Positions 51,613 through 60,307 of a stretch of 64,000 nucleotides of DNA are shown here, piece by piece. Position 1 is the stretch's first letter. Every line of letters begins with the position of its first letter. The stretch comes from Ideonella_A sakaiensis_A (GTDB lineage Bacteria > Pseudomonadota > Gammaproteobacteria > Burkholderiales > Burkholderiaceae_C): assembly GCF_048320135.1 (NCBI RefSeq), contig NZ_CP182947.1, positions 2,480,001-2,544,000 on the forward strand. Direction: 5' to 3'. The notes beneath the pieces were generated by a model. That model ran no database searches, was not told the DNA's origin, and worked only from the letters and a program-made list of their open reading frames with translations. The position numbers and the translations under genes are program-made.

Positions 51613-52788
51613 ATGTTGTCCTTCGAACTCCTCAAGAACGAGGGTCAGGCCAGGCGCGGCCGGCTGACCCTGAACCATGGCGTCGTCGAGACGCCGGTTT
51701 TCATGCCGGTCGGCACCTATGGCACGGTCAAGGGCGTATTGCCGCAGTCGCTGCACGAGATGGGCGCGCAGATCATCCTCGGCAATACCTTCCACCTGTG
51801 GCTGCGCCCGGGCACCGAGGTGCTGAAATCCTTCGGTGGCCTGCACCGCTTCGAGGGCTGGAACAAGCCGATCCTGACCGACAGCGGCGGCTTCCAGGTC
51901 TGGAGCCTGTCCGGCGCCGACGGCAAGGGCCGCAGCATCACCGAAGAGGGTGTGCGTTTTGCGTCCCCGGTCAACGGCGACAAGCTGTTGCTGACGCCGG
52001 AGATCAGCATGCAGATCCAGACCGTGCTGAATTCCGACATCGTGATGCAGTTCGATGAATGCACGCCGTACCAGACCGCGGGTCGGCTGACCAGCGAAGG
52101 CGAGGCGCGCAAATCGATGGAGCTGAGCCTGCGCTGGGCGGCGCGCAGCCGCGACGAATTTGCCCGCCTGCAAAACCCGAATGCGTTGTTCGGCATCGTG
52201 CAAGGGGGCATGTTCGAATCGCTGCGCGAAGAAAGCGCGGCTGCGCTGGCCGAACTCGATCTGCCGGGCTATGCGGTCGGCGGCGTCAGCGTTGGTGAAC
52301 CGAAGGCCGACATGCTGCGGCTGATCGCGCACACGCCGCCGCTGCTGCCGGCCAACAAGCCGCGTTATCTGATGGGTGTCGGCACGCCGGAAGACCTGGT
52401 GGCCGGCGTCAGTTCGGGCATCGACATGTTCGACTGCGTGATGCCGACCCGCAATGCGCGCAACGGCCATCTGTTCACCCGCTTCGGCGACCTGAAGCTG
52501 CGCAACGCGCGACACAAGACCGACCAGCGGCCGCTCGACCCGACCTGCGGCTGCCATGCCTGCAAGGGCACGACGACGCCGGACGGCAGCGTCAGCGGCG
52601 GCTTCAGCCGCGCCTACCTGCACCACCTCGACCGTTGCGGCGAAATGCTCGGCCCGATGCTGGCGAGCATCCACAACCTGCATTACTACGTCAACCTGAT
52701 GCGCGAGATTCGCGCCGCGCTTGACGCCGGCCGCTTCGGCGAATTTGTCGAGCAGTTCCGGGCCGATCGGGCGCGCGGGGTCGATTAG
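51613..52788 (+). CDS. tgt: tRNA-guanine transglycosylase Tgt
   Basis: This 391-residue enzyme exchanges guanine 34 of GUN-anticodon tRNAs for preQ1. The catalytic nucleophile Asp is in SGIDMFDCVMPTRNARNGH (about residues 270-288). The active-site segments LTDSGGFQVWSL and GGVSVGEP are present. The zinc site has CGCHACKG (about 313-320) and a later His. ATG 51613 is the conserved start MLSFELLK. It is divergent from the iron-uptake genes and ends 5 bases from the convergent transporter gene. yajC-secDF, often next, are not here. Confidence 0.98.
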   Translation: MLSFELLKNEGQARRGRLTLNHGVVETPVFMPVGTYGTVKGVLPQSLHEMGAQIILGNTFHLWLRPGTEVLKSFGGLHRFEGWNKPILTDSGGFQVWSLSGADGKGRSITEEGVRFASPVNGDKLLLTPEISMQIQTVLNSDIVMQFDECTPYQTAGRLTSEGEARKSMELSLRWAARSRDEFARLQNPNALFGIVQGGMFESLREESAAALAELDLPGYAVGGVSVGEPKADMLRLIAHTPPLLPANKPRYLMGVGTPEDLVAGVSSGIDMFDCVMPTRNARNGHLFTRFGDLKLRNARHKTDQRPLDPTCGCHACKGTTTPDGSVSGGFSRAYLHHLDRCGEMLGPMLASIHNLHYYVNLMREIRAALDAGRFGEFVEQFRADRARGVD

Positions 52789-52793
52789 GCGCT

Positions 52794-54731
52794 TCAGGGC
52801 GCCGCGAGCAATCCGGCGACCCGCTCGCGCAGCAAGGCTGGCGTGACCTCCTGCGGCGGCAGTGCCGGCCCGGCGGTCAGCCGCACCCTGCTGCGCACGC
52901 CGCGGCGAAACGGCCGGCGCATCGCGGCGCCGTCGACGCGCGAGAAAAACGATCCCCACAGGCCGCTCAATGCCAGCGGCACGACCGGCACCTGGCGAGC
53001 GGCGAGCAGCTTCATCACGCCACCCTTGAATTCACCGAGGCTGCCGTCGGCGGTGATGCCACCTTCCGGGAAGATGCAGATCACCTCGTCATCCGCGAGC
53101 ACCGCGGCGCCCGCTGCAAAGGCGCGCTCGTAGGTTGCCGGATCTTCACGTTGCGGCGCGATCGGTATCGCCTTCACGAGGCGGAATATCAAGCCGAGCA
53201 CCGGCGTGCGAAAGATCCGGTGGTCCATGATGAAGCGGATCGGCCGCGGGCTGGCCGCCATCAGCAGCACCGCATCGACAAAGCTGACGTGGTTGCAGAC
53301 CAGGATGGCCGCGCCCTTGACCGGTATGTGGTGATCGCCTTCGACCTTGAAGCGGTAGACGATGCGCGTCAGCACGAATGCGAAGAAACGCAGCAGGTAT
53401 TCCGGAACCAGCAGGAAGATATACAGCGCAACCACCGCGTTGAGCAGCGCGGTGACCAGAAACACCTGCGGAATGCTGAAACCCGCGCCGATCAGCGCAG
53501 CAACACCGACCGCGCTGACCACCATGAACAGCGCATTTAGGATATTGTTGGCCGCGATGATGCGTGCGCGATGGCTTGGCTGCGCGCGCAGCTGGATCAG
53601 CGCATACATCGGCACGCTGTACAGACCGGCAGCAAAAGCCAGCAGGCCGAGGTCGAGCATCACGCGCCAGTGCGCCGGCGTCCACACGAAGGCCGCCAGC
53701 CCCAGGGCATCGGCCGGCGGCAGACTGTTCGATGCGAAATAAAGGTCTGCTGCGAACAGGCTCATGCCGATCGCGCCGAGAGGTACCAGGCCGATCTCGA
53801 CATGGCGGCGGCTCAGTTTTTCGCAGATCAGCGATCCGGCGCCGATGCCGATCGAAAAGACGACCAGCAGCAGCGACGCGACCTGCTCGTCGCCATGCAG
53901 CACCTGCCTGGCAAACGACGGGAACTGCGACAGGAATACCGCGCCGAAAAACCACATCCACGAAATGCCGAGCAGCGAGCGGAAGACGACGAGGTTGCGG
54001 TGCGCCAGCACCAGGTTGCGCCAGGTCTCGCTGAACGGGTTCCAGTTGATGCGCAGCGCCGGGTCGGTCGATGGGCTCGCCGGCACCGGTTGCGCGGCGA
54101 GCCGGCCGACCACCGCCAGTGCTAGGCAGGCCCATGCGGTGGCGATGGCGCCGACCTGCGGCATCGCGATCAGCAAGCCGCCTGCGACGCTGCCGAGCAG
54201 GATCGCGACGAAGGTGCCCATCTCGACCATCCCGTTGCCGCCGGTCAGTTCGCGCTCGCTCAGGTGTTGCGGCAGGTAGGCATATTTGACCGGGCCGAAC
54301 AGCGTCGATTGCAGGCCCATCATGAAGATGCAGGCCAGCAGCAGCGGCACATTGGCCTGATGGAAACCCCAGGCCGCGGCTGCCATGATCGCGACTTCGA
54401 GCGCCTTGATGTGGCGGATCAGCGTCGCCTTGTCGTATTTGTCAGCCAACTGGCCGCTGGTCGCCGAAAACAGCAGATAGGGCAGGATGAACAGCGCGCC
54501 GATCACGACGCCGGCCATCTCCGGCGGCAACCAGGCGACCTGCAGCTGGTAGGTCACCATCACCGTGAATGCGAACTTGAACAGGTTGTCGTTCGCCGCG
54601 CCGAGAAACTGCGTCCAGAAAAACGGCGCAAACCGGCGTTGCGACAGCAGCGCGAACTGGTTCGGATGAGCAGGCGCCGCACCGGCATCGAGCGGCGGCG
54701 GAGAGGTCAAGATGTCGGTCTGCTGCTTCAT
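52794..54731 (-). CDS. MFS transporter (LplT-like) fused to a 1-acylglycerol-phosphate acyltransferase domain
   Basis: This 645-residue protein has 12 membrane segments of the LplT type over residues 20-430 (opening RRFAPFFWTQFLGAANDNLF, and LFSATSGQLADKYDKATLIR). A PlsC-type acyltransferase follows with NHVSFVD (the H-x4-D motif) near residue 470 and FPEGG near 560. LplT flips lysophospholipids inward and Aas reacylates them; here both activities may sit in one chain. There is no AMP-binding acyl-ACP synthetase domain, unlike Aas. ATG 54731 follows GGAGCAGCGCGA. Confidence 0.93.
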   Translation of the reverse strand: MKQQTDILTSPPPLDAGAAPAHPNQFALLSQRRFAPFFWTQFLGAANDNLFKFAFTVMVTYQLQVAWLPPEMAGVVIGALFILPYLLFSATSGQLADKYDKATLIRHIKALEVAIMAAAAWGFHQANVPLLLACIFMMGLQSTLFGPVKYAYLPQHLSERELTGGNGMVEMGTFVAILLGSVAGGLLIAMPQVGAIATAWACLALAVVGRLAAQPVPASPSTDPALRINWNPFSETWRNLVLAHRNLVVFRSLLGISWMWFFGAVFLSQFPSFARQVLHGDEQVASLLLVVFSIGIGAGSLICEKLSRRHVEIGLVPLGAIGMSLFAADLYFASNSLPPADALGLAAFVWTPAHWRVMLDLGLLAFAAGLYSVPMYALIQLRAQPSHRARIIAANNILNALFMVVSAVGVAALIGAGFSIPQVFLVTALLNAVVALYIFLLVPEYLLRFFAFVLTRIVYRFKVEGDHHIPVKGAAILVCNHVSFVDAVLLMAASPRPIRFIMDHRIFRTPVLGLIFRLVKAIPIAPQREDPATYERAFAAGAAVLADDEVICIFPEGGITADGSLGEFKGGVMKLLAARQVPVVPLALSGLWGSFFSRVDGAAMRRPFRRGVRSRVRLTAGPALPPQEVTPALLRERVAGLLAAP

Positions 54732-54798
54732 TCGCGCTGCTCCGAGGCTGCTCCATGGGGCATCAATGTAGTGGCTGGGCACGCGCTCCGACGGTGCG

Positions 54799-55617
54799 TC
54801 ACTGAACGACCACCGGCCTTGCGCCCAGCCCGCTGCGCGTCAGCCAGCTGAACACGGAGTCGACGGTGACGGTCTCGATGCGGTTGCCGAATCGCTTCGA
54901 ATCGGGGTGATCGTCGAAGGCGATGTGGGCGCTGCCGACACGTGCGCCAAGCCTGGTCAGCGGGCCGAGATTCAGGCTCGTCGGCTCGTAGCCCTGCAGC
55001 TTCAACCAAGCCTGCGCTCGTTCTCGATCGGTTGCCGCCGGCTCCTGGGCCATCGCCAAGGTCTCGATCGCCCACTGGTTCGACTGCTGGTATCGGCGAG
55101 CCCACGGGTAGGCGAGCATGTTGTAGGCCGGTTCATGCATTTGTGCGAGCCGGCCGTTGTCCTTCAGGATCGGCAGCAGCCGGGCCTGCAAGGCCGGGTC
55201 GAGCACGACGATGCCGACCTGGTACTCGAACAGATCGTCGAGCACGAATTCCGCCAGGCCCTGACGGAACAACATTGCCGTTGCGGCTGCGCACTGATTG
55301 AGTTTGTGCACCACCCGCCATCTGCCGGTCGCACCGTCGCGCCCGGCCGCGTCGTCGCGATAGGCCAAACCGAGGTGCGAATAACGCAGGCCGTATTCGC
55401 GCAGGTCCTGGCCGACCCTTGCCAGCACCACGACCTGCGCACCGCTGGCCTCAAGTGCTCGTGAGGTTGCGGCGGCCAGATCCATCGCCCGCTCGACATT
55501 GGCAGCGCGTGGCACCTGCGGGTCGCACTGCCGACCGGCCCAGGCGTTGCCGCCCGCAAGAAGTGCCAGCACGACGCCGAGCGGGCCGATCAGGCGGCGA
55601 AGTCGATGCGCCTTCAT
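54799..55617 (-). CDS. DUF2145 protein, exported
   Basis: This 272-residue protein has a signal peptide (MKAHRLRRLIGPLGVVLALL, cleaved near AWA-G) and the DUF2145 domain. Conserved-looking segments are VVVLARVGQDLREYGLRYSH, YRDDAAGRDGATGRWRVVHK, then LNQCAAATAMLFRQGLAEFV and AYPWARRYQQSNQWA. The Gln-Cys and His positions hint at a papain-like or NlpC-like fold, but this is a guess. The function is unknown. Its start overlaps the stop of the small membrane-protein gene upstream (ATGA), so the two genes work as a pair. Confidence 0.85.
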   Translation of the reverse strand: MKAHRLRRLIGPLGVVLALLAGGNAWAGRQCDPQVPRAANVERAMDLAAATSRALEASGAQVVVLARVGQDLREYGLRYSHLGLAYRDDAAGRDGATGRWRVVHKLNQCAAATAMLFRQGLAEFVLDDLFEYQVGIVVLDPALQARLLPILKDNGRLAQMHEPAYNMLAYPWARRYQQSNQWAIETLAMAQEPAATDRERAQAWLKLQGYEPTSLNLGPLTRLGARVGSAHIAFDDHPDSKRFGNRIETVTVDSVFSWLTRSGLGARPVVVQ

Positions 55618-56126
55618 CGCGTCACCTGTTCGTTGTAGAGCAGAGCCTTGCCGACCTCGTTCGGGATGAATGCGAGCGCCTGGCCGGCAGCCGACAGCAA
55701 CCAGCCGGCGCCGATCGCGCTGACCTCCAGCACGGTTCCGATTGCCATCGACAGGGTGCCGGCTGCAGCCGAGCCGATCAACACGCTCATCCTGGCGCCA
55801 TCCGACATGCGCTCGAGGGTCCAGACCGTTCCCTGGGCCGAGGCCTCGACCGCGATGGCCGTCAGCCTGACTCCGCCGGAAAGCACAAGCGCCGGCGCGG
55901 CAACCGACACCGCGATCGGCAAGGCCGACAGCGCGCTCGCTTCGGACGCTGCGGGGCCGACGTTCGTGCCGAGCGAATGCCCAGGCAGCGCAGCGGTGAG
56001 GCAGGCCGCCGCCAGCATGGCTTGGGTCAGCCATCTCGACAGCCTTGTTGGTGCCGGTCTTGAAAGACCGGGCATGGGGGATGTTTTCGAGTCTTGCTCG
56101 AGATCACGGAGCGGGGCGTCGTGCAT
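55614..56126 (-). CDS. Small membrane/exported protein paired with the DUF2145 gene
   Basis: This 170-residue protein has no family I recognise. A hydrophobic segment near residues 32-52 looks like a signal or anchor. A second hydrophobic, glycine/alanine-rich region (about residues 105-150) could span the membrane. Overlap with the DUF2145 gene by ATGA suggests co-translation. The start is uncertain; ATG codons at about residues 18 and 37 would shorten it and place the hydrophobic segment nearer the N-terminus. Confidence 0.65.
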   Translation of the reverse strand: MHDAPLRDLEQDSKTSPMPGLSRPAPTRLSRWLTQAMLAAACLTAALPGHSLGTNVGPAASEASALSALPIAVSVAAPALVLSGGVRLTAIAVEASAQGTVWTLERMSDGARMSVLIGSAAAGTLSMAIGTVLEVSAIGAGWLLSAAGQALAFIPNEVGKALLYNEQVTR

Positions 56127-56220
56127 CTTCTGAACTCACATGTGGTTGGACTGGCCGCATGATCCCGAACTGAACGGACGGTATCAATGGCTCTTTTGGT
56201 AGTGTCAGGATGGAAGTCCG

Positions 56221-56243
56221 AAAGTATCGTTATGTGATACTTT
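56221..56243. promoter_or_regulatory. Operator-like palindrome before the HTH regulator gene
   Basis: AAAGTATC and GATACTTT are a perfect 8-base inverted repeat with a 7-base spacer (GTTATGT). The site ends 24 bases before the regulator ATG, in the promoter position, so it is a good candidate for autoregulation by that protein. The AT-rich arms stand out from the GC-rich surroundings. Confidence 0.65.
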
Positions 56244-56267
56244 CCAGGCCCACCACAGCCTTCACCC

Positions 56268-57005
56268 ATGAGTGCCAGCCACGACATCGTCATCGCGCTG
56301 AAAATCGAGCTGAAAGCCGCGGGGATCACCTATGCCGAGCTGGCCAGGCAGCTCGGCCTTGCCGAAAGCAGCGTCAAGCGGATCTTTTCGCGGGCGGACA
56401 TGCCGCTGTCCCGGATCGACGATGTGCTGCGCGTGCTGAACATCGACTTCGCCGAACTGGCGCAACGGATCGCCGATTCACAGCCGCTGCTCCACCAGCT
56501 GACGCTCGCCCAGGAGTCCGCGGTGGTGGCCGACCGCAAACTGTTGCTGATCGCGATCAGCTGCCTGAGCCACTGGACCTTCGACCAGATTGTCGCGACC
56601 TATACCTTCACCGTGGCCGAATGCCAGCTGCACATGGCGGCTCTCGACCGGCTGGGCATCATCGAACTGCGACCGATGAACCGCTATCGGCTGCGGCTGG
56701 CCAAGACCTTCCGCTGGCTGCCGGACGGGCCGGTGATGGCGTTTTTCCGCCAGCATGTGACAGCAGACTATTTCAACGCCGGCTTCGATGACGAAGGCGA
56801 GTTGCTGATGCTGGTCCACGGCCAGATCGGCACCAGCCTGGCCAACAGCTTCGTCGAACGGCTGCAACGGCTTGGCCAGGACTTCGCCCAGCAGCATCTG
56901 GCCGATCAACGCCTCCCGGCGGACAAGAAGAGGGCGTATACGCTGGTTGTCGGCATGCGATCCTGGCTTTTTGCAGCATTCGAGGATCTGAAGCGCCAGC
57001 CTTGA
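56268..57005 (+). CDS. HTH (XRE-like) transcriptional regulator
   Basis: This 245-residue protein has an N-terminal Cro/CI-type helix-turn-helix: GITYAELARQLGLAESSVKR (about residues 19-38), then DMPLSRIDDVLRVLNIDF (about residues 44-61). The C-terminal ~170 residues form a ligand or regulatory domain I cannot name. Its sequence (LSHWTFDQIVATYTFTVAEC, then DRLGIIELRPMNRYRLRLAK) is that of a family of proteobacterial repressors with unknown effector. The palindrome at 56221-56243 is its likely operator. It is divergent from the DUF2145 pair, which it might also control. Confidence 0.85.
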   Translation: MSASHDIVIALKIELKAAGITYAELARQLGLAESSVKRIFSRADMPLSRIDDVLRVLNIDFAELAQRIADSQPLLHQLTLAQESAVVADRKLLLIAISCLSHWTFDQIVATYTFTVAECQLHMAALDRLGIIELRPMNRYRLRLAKTFRWLPDGPVMAFFRQHVTADYFNAGFDDEGELLMLVHGQIGTSLANSFVERLQRLGQDFAQQHLADQRLPADKKRAYTLVVGMRSWLFAAFEDLKRQP

Positions 57006-57042
57006 TGGCACACCGGCCAGTCGGCCCGCCGGCGTGGGCCGC

Positions 57043-57885
57043 TCAGGCCGCGCGCTGCTCGAGCAGGTAATTCGCGCCGTCGTACTGGCCGAGCACGTCG
57101 GTCAGCCATGGCAGGATCTCGAGCAGCTGGTCGTGCATCGTGTACGGCGGATTGATGATGAAGACGCCGCTGCCGGCGAGCCCGAAGCCTTGTGAATCGG
57201 GCCGCTGCACCGTCAGCCGGGCGTGCAGCCAGCCGCGTGGCGCGACGCCTTCGAGGCGTTTCGGCAATTGCGCGGCCTCGAGTTTCTGCACCTGCGGATA
57301 CCAGACCATGTAGACGCCGTCGGCAAACCGCTCGATCGCTTCGCGCAAGCTGCGCACGACCTTGCCGTAATCGGCATGGCCCTCGTAGCTCGGATCGATC
57401 AGCACCAGCGCCCGGCGCATCGACGGCGGCAGCTGCGATTTCAGACCTTCGAAGCCGTCGCTCATCAACACCTCGGCGCGCCGCCACGGCTCGAGGTAGG
57501 ACGCAGCGATGCGGTGATCGGTCGGATGCAGCTCATAGCCGCGGAACTGGTCGGTCGGCCGCAGCAGCATCCTCGCAAACGCCGGCGAGCCCGGATATTG
57601 TTCGAGCCGCCCTTCCGGGTTGAACTCGCGCACCAGCTGCAGGTAGTCGGCAACTGCCGGCGGCAGGTCGTCGCGGTCCCACAGCCGGGCGATGCCCTGC
57701 AGGTATTCACCTTTCTTCTGCGCGTAATCGCCCTCCAGCGAATAGCCGCCGGCGCCGCAGTGCGTGTCGACCAGCCGGTAAGGCTTGTCCTTCTGGTTCA
57801 TGTAGCGCAGCAGCAGGCACAGGCTGACGTGTTTCAGCACATCGGCGTGGTTGCCCGCATGGAAGGCGTGTCGGTAGGCGAGCAT
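57043..57885 (-). CDS. rlmJ: 23S rRNA (adenine-2030-N6)-methyltransferase RlmJ
   Basis: This 280-residue SAM enzyme methylates A2030 of 23S rRNA. The start MLAYRHAFHAGNHADVLKH is diagnostic, the SAM loop region is VDTHCGAGGYSLEG, and the catalytic motif is LIDPSYEGHADYG (DPPY-type, here DPSY as in E. coli RlmJ). ATG 57885 follows AGGAAAA. The length equals the E. coli protein (280). No neighbour is functionally related. Confidence 0.97.
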   Translation of the reverse strand: MLAYRHAFHAGNHADVLKHVSLCLLLRYMNQKDKPYRLVDTHCGAGGYSLEGDYAQKKGEYLQGIARLWDRDDLPPAVADYLQLVREFNPEGRLEQYPGSPAFARMLLRPTDQFRGYELHPTDHRIAASYLEPWRRAEVLMSDGFEGLKSQLPPSMRRALVLIDPSYEGHADYGKVVRSLREAIERFADGVYMVWYPQVQKLEAAQLPKRLEGVAPRGWLHARLTVQRPDSQGFGLAGSGVFIINPPYTMHDQLLEILPWLTDVLGQYDGANYLLEQRAA

Positions 57886-58083
57886 CTGGTTTTCCTGTAT
57901 CCAGGCCGCACTGTAGCGCCGCCTTCGCGGCGCGCATGCGCAGGCTGACGGAACGCTTCGGCCGGTGGCCGGCCGCAAGCATGGCGGGAAAGGCATTGCG
58001 ATCCGCAAGGCCGTCGAATTGAGCGGCAAAATCGATCGATTGCTGCGCCGCAGCATCTTTTCGGAAAACTCACAAGAATCGAC

Positions 58084-59190
58084 ATGAGCAGTACCTTGTT
58101 TGACCCTCTGAGCTTTGGCAGCATCGATGTCGCGAACCGGATCGCGATGGCACCGCTGACCCGCAACCGTGCCGACGCCGACCGGATTCCGACCGAATTG
58201 ATGGTCCGCTACTACCGCCAGCGCGCCGATGCCGGACTGCTGATCACCGAAGCGAGCCAGATCAGCCCGGAAGGCCAGGGTTACAAGGACACGCCGGGGA
58301 TCTACAGCGAGTCGCAGGTCGCCGCGTGGCGGGTCGTTACCGATGCGGTGCATGCCGAGGGCGGCAGGATCGTGATGCAGCTGTGGCACGTCGGCCGCAT
58401 CTCGCACCAGTCGTTGCTGCCCGACGGCATGGCGCCGGTCTCCAGCACCAGCCGCCGTGCGCAGGCCCGCACCTTCACCGCGAACGGATTCGAGGATGTC
58501 TCGGTACCCCGCGCACTGCGCACCGACGAGATGCCGCGCATCGTCGCCGACTACCGAGCGGCTGCCGCCCATGCGATCCGCGCCGGCTTCGATGGCGTCG
58601 AGATCCATTCGGCAAACAACTACCTGCTCGAACAGTTTCTGCGCAGCAGCATCAATGACCGCAGCGACGCCTACGGCGGCTCGATCGAGAACCGGGCCCG
58701 CCTCGTCGTCGAGGTCGCCACTGCGGTGGCCGCCGAGATCGGAGCCGGCCGCACCGGCATCCGCCTGAGCCCGGTGACGCCGGTCAACGGTGGCGGCCAG
58801 GACACCGATGCCCAGGCCCTGTACCTGCACCTCGTCGAGCAGCTGGCGCAGCTGCAGCTGGCATTCATCCACGTGATCGAGGGGCAGACCGGCGGACCGC
58901 GCGATGTGGCGCCGTTCGACTACGAAGCGCTGCGCCGTTGCTACAAGACCGCTTTTCCGGGCGGCGCGTGGATCGTCAACAACGGCTATACGCGGCAGAT
59001 GGCGCTCGATGCGGTGGCGTCGGGCCGGGCCGACATGGTCGCATTCGGCAAACCCTTCATCGCCAACCCCGACCTGGTGCGCCGGCTGCGTGAGAATGCG
59101 CCGCTGAACAGCGTCGACGCCAATACGCTTTATGGCGGCGGCGCCGAAGGTTATACCGACTACCCGACCTTGCAGACCGAACCCGCCTGA
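58084..59190 (+). CDS. Old Yellow Enzyme family NADH:flavin oxidoreductase
   Basis: This 368-residue FMN-dependent ene-reductase belongs to the NemA/OYE class. FMN and substrate contacts are visible: APLTRNRAD near the start, GRIVMQLWHVGRISH (about 92-106), and the catalytic pair with Tyr in EIHSANNYLLEQF (His, Asn and Tyr of the H-x2-N-x-Y region). The C-terminal ADMVAFGKPFIANPDLVRRL completes the barrel. Such enzymes reduce activated alkenes, nitro compounds and quinones; the physiological substrate is unknown. AbrB follows on the same strand after 55 bases. Confidence 0.95.
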   Translation: MSSTLFDPLSFGSIDVANRIAMAPLTRNRADADRIPTELMVRYYRQRADAGLLITEASQISPEGQGYKDTPGIYSESQVAAWRVVTDAVHAEGGRIVMQLWHVGRISHQSLLPDGMAPVSSTSRRAQARTFTANGFEDVSVPRALRTDEMPRIVADYRAAAAHAIRAGFDGVEIHSANNYLLEQFLRSSINDRSDAYGGSIENRARLVVEVATAVAAEIGAGRTGIRLSPVTPVNGGGQDTDAQALYLHLVEQLAQLQLAFIHVIEGQTGGPRDVAPFDYEALRRCYKTAFPGGAWIVNNGYTRQMALDAVASGRADMVAFGKPFIANPDLVRRLRENAPLNSVDANTLYGGGAEGYTDYPTLQTEPA

Positions 59191-59245
59191 CGGCAATGGC
59201 CCTGCAAAGGGCCGGGTCGACCGACCCCGGCCGAGCCGCCACTGC

Positions 59246-60307
59246 ATGTCTGCCAGATCCACCTTCGCGAAACACCAGGCCCTGTCGCTGCTGATCGGAT
59301 TGATCGGCGCGGTTGTCTGCCTGTGGGCCAATACCCCCCTGCCCTGGATGATCGGCCCGCTGGTCGCAACGGCGATTGCCGGCATGTCCGGGCTGCCGAT
59401 GGTCGCAGCACCAGCATTGCGCAATGCCGGCCAATGGGCGATCGGCACTGCACTCGGCCTGTATTTCACGCCGCAGGTGATCGCGTTGGTCGCCAGCCAG
59501 TGGGCGGTGATCCTGATCGGCATCGTCTGGGCGCTCTGCCTCGGCGCCGCATTCGGAGGCTGGCTGGCGGTCACCAACCGTGGCCTGCCCGGGCTCGATC
59601 GGTCGACGACCTTTTTTGCCAGCGCGATCGGCGGCGCGTCGGAAATGACGGTGCTTGCCGAGCGTCATGGTGGCCGGGTCGAACTCGTCGTCAGCGCGCA
59701 TTCGTTGCGCATTGTGCTGGTCGTGGTGCTGATCCCGTTTGCACTGCAATGGGCCGGTCTGCATGGCCTCGATCCGAGCACGCCGGGCCCGCAGGAAGTG
59801 CGGCCGCTCGGCCTGCTGGTGTTGTGCGGCGCCTGCCTGGGCGGCGCGATGCTGATGCAGCGCTTCGACCTGACCAACCCCTGGGTGCTCGGGCCGCTGG
59901 CGGTTGCGTTGCTGCTGACCGCCAATGGCATCGAGTTGTCGGCTTTGCCGCGCTGGATCACCAATTCGGGCCAGTTGCTGATCGGGGTCGCACTCGGCAC
60001 GCGCTTCACGCGCAATTTCCTGCGCACCGCGCCGCGCTGGCTCGGGACGGTGGCCATCGGCACCATCGCGATGATCGTGTTGAGCGCCGCTTATGCCTGG
60101 CTGGTGGCCGATTTTGCCGATCTGCATCCGGCGACCGTGATGGTCGGCACCTCGCCGGGCGGGATAGCCGAGATGTGCCTGACCGCGAAGGCGCTGCAGC
60201 TCGGCGTACCGGTCGTCACCGCATTCCACGTGACGCGGATGGTCGCGGTCGTGCTGCTGGCCGGGCCGCTGTTCCGGTTGATGCCGGCGGCTCGCAGGAC
60301 ACCCTAG
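59246..60307 (+). CDS. AbrB-family integral membrane protein
   Basis: This 353-residue protein has about ten hydrophobic segments with two repeats of the AbrB (ammonia monooxygenase-type, misnamed) domain. These include TPLPWMIGPLVATAIAGMSG, ALRNAGQWAIGTALGLYFTP, and in the second half LGPLAVALLLTANGIELSAL with SGQLLIGVALGTRF. The motif GTSPGGIAEMCLTAKAL near residue 300 is a family hallmark. A transport or stress role is suggested for E. coli AbrB, without proof. It meets the MOSC gene end to end with a 4-base overlap. Confidence 0.88.
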   Translation: MSARSTFAKHQALSLLIGLIGAVVCLWANTPLPWMIGPLVATAIAGMSGLPMVAAPALRNAGQWAIGTALGLYFTPQVIALVASQWAVILIGIVWALCLGAAFGGWLAVTNRGLPGLDRSTTFFASAIGGASEMTVLAERHGGRVELVVSAHSLRIVLVVVLIPFALQWAGLHGLDPSTPGPQEVRPLGLLVLCGACLGGAMLMQRFDLTNPWVLGPLAVALLLTANGIELSALPRWITNSGQLLIGVALGTRFTRNFLRTAPRWLGTVAIGTIAMIVLSAAYAWLVADFADLHPATVMVGTSPGGIAEMCLTAKALQLGVPVVTAFHVTRMVAVVLLAGPLFRLMPAARRTP

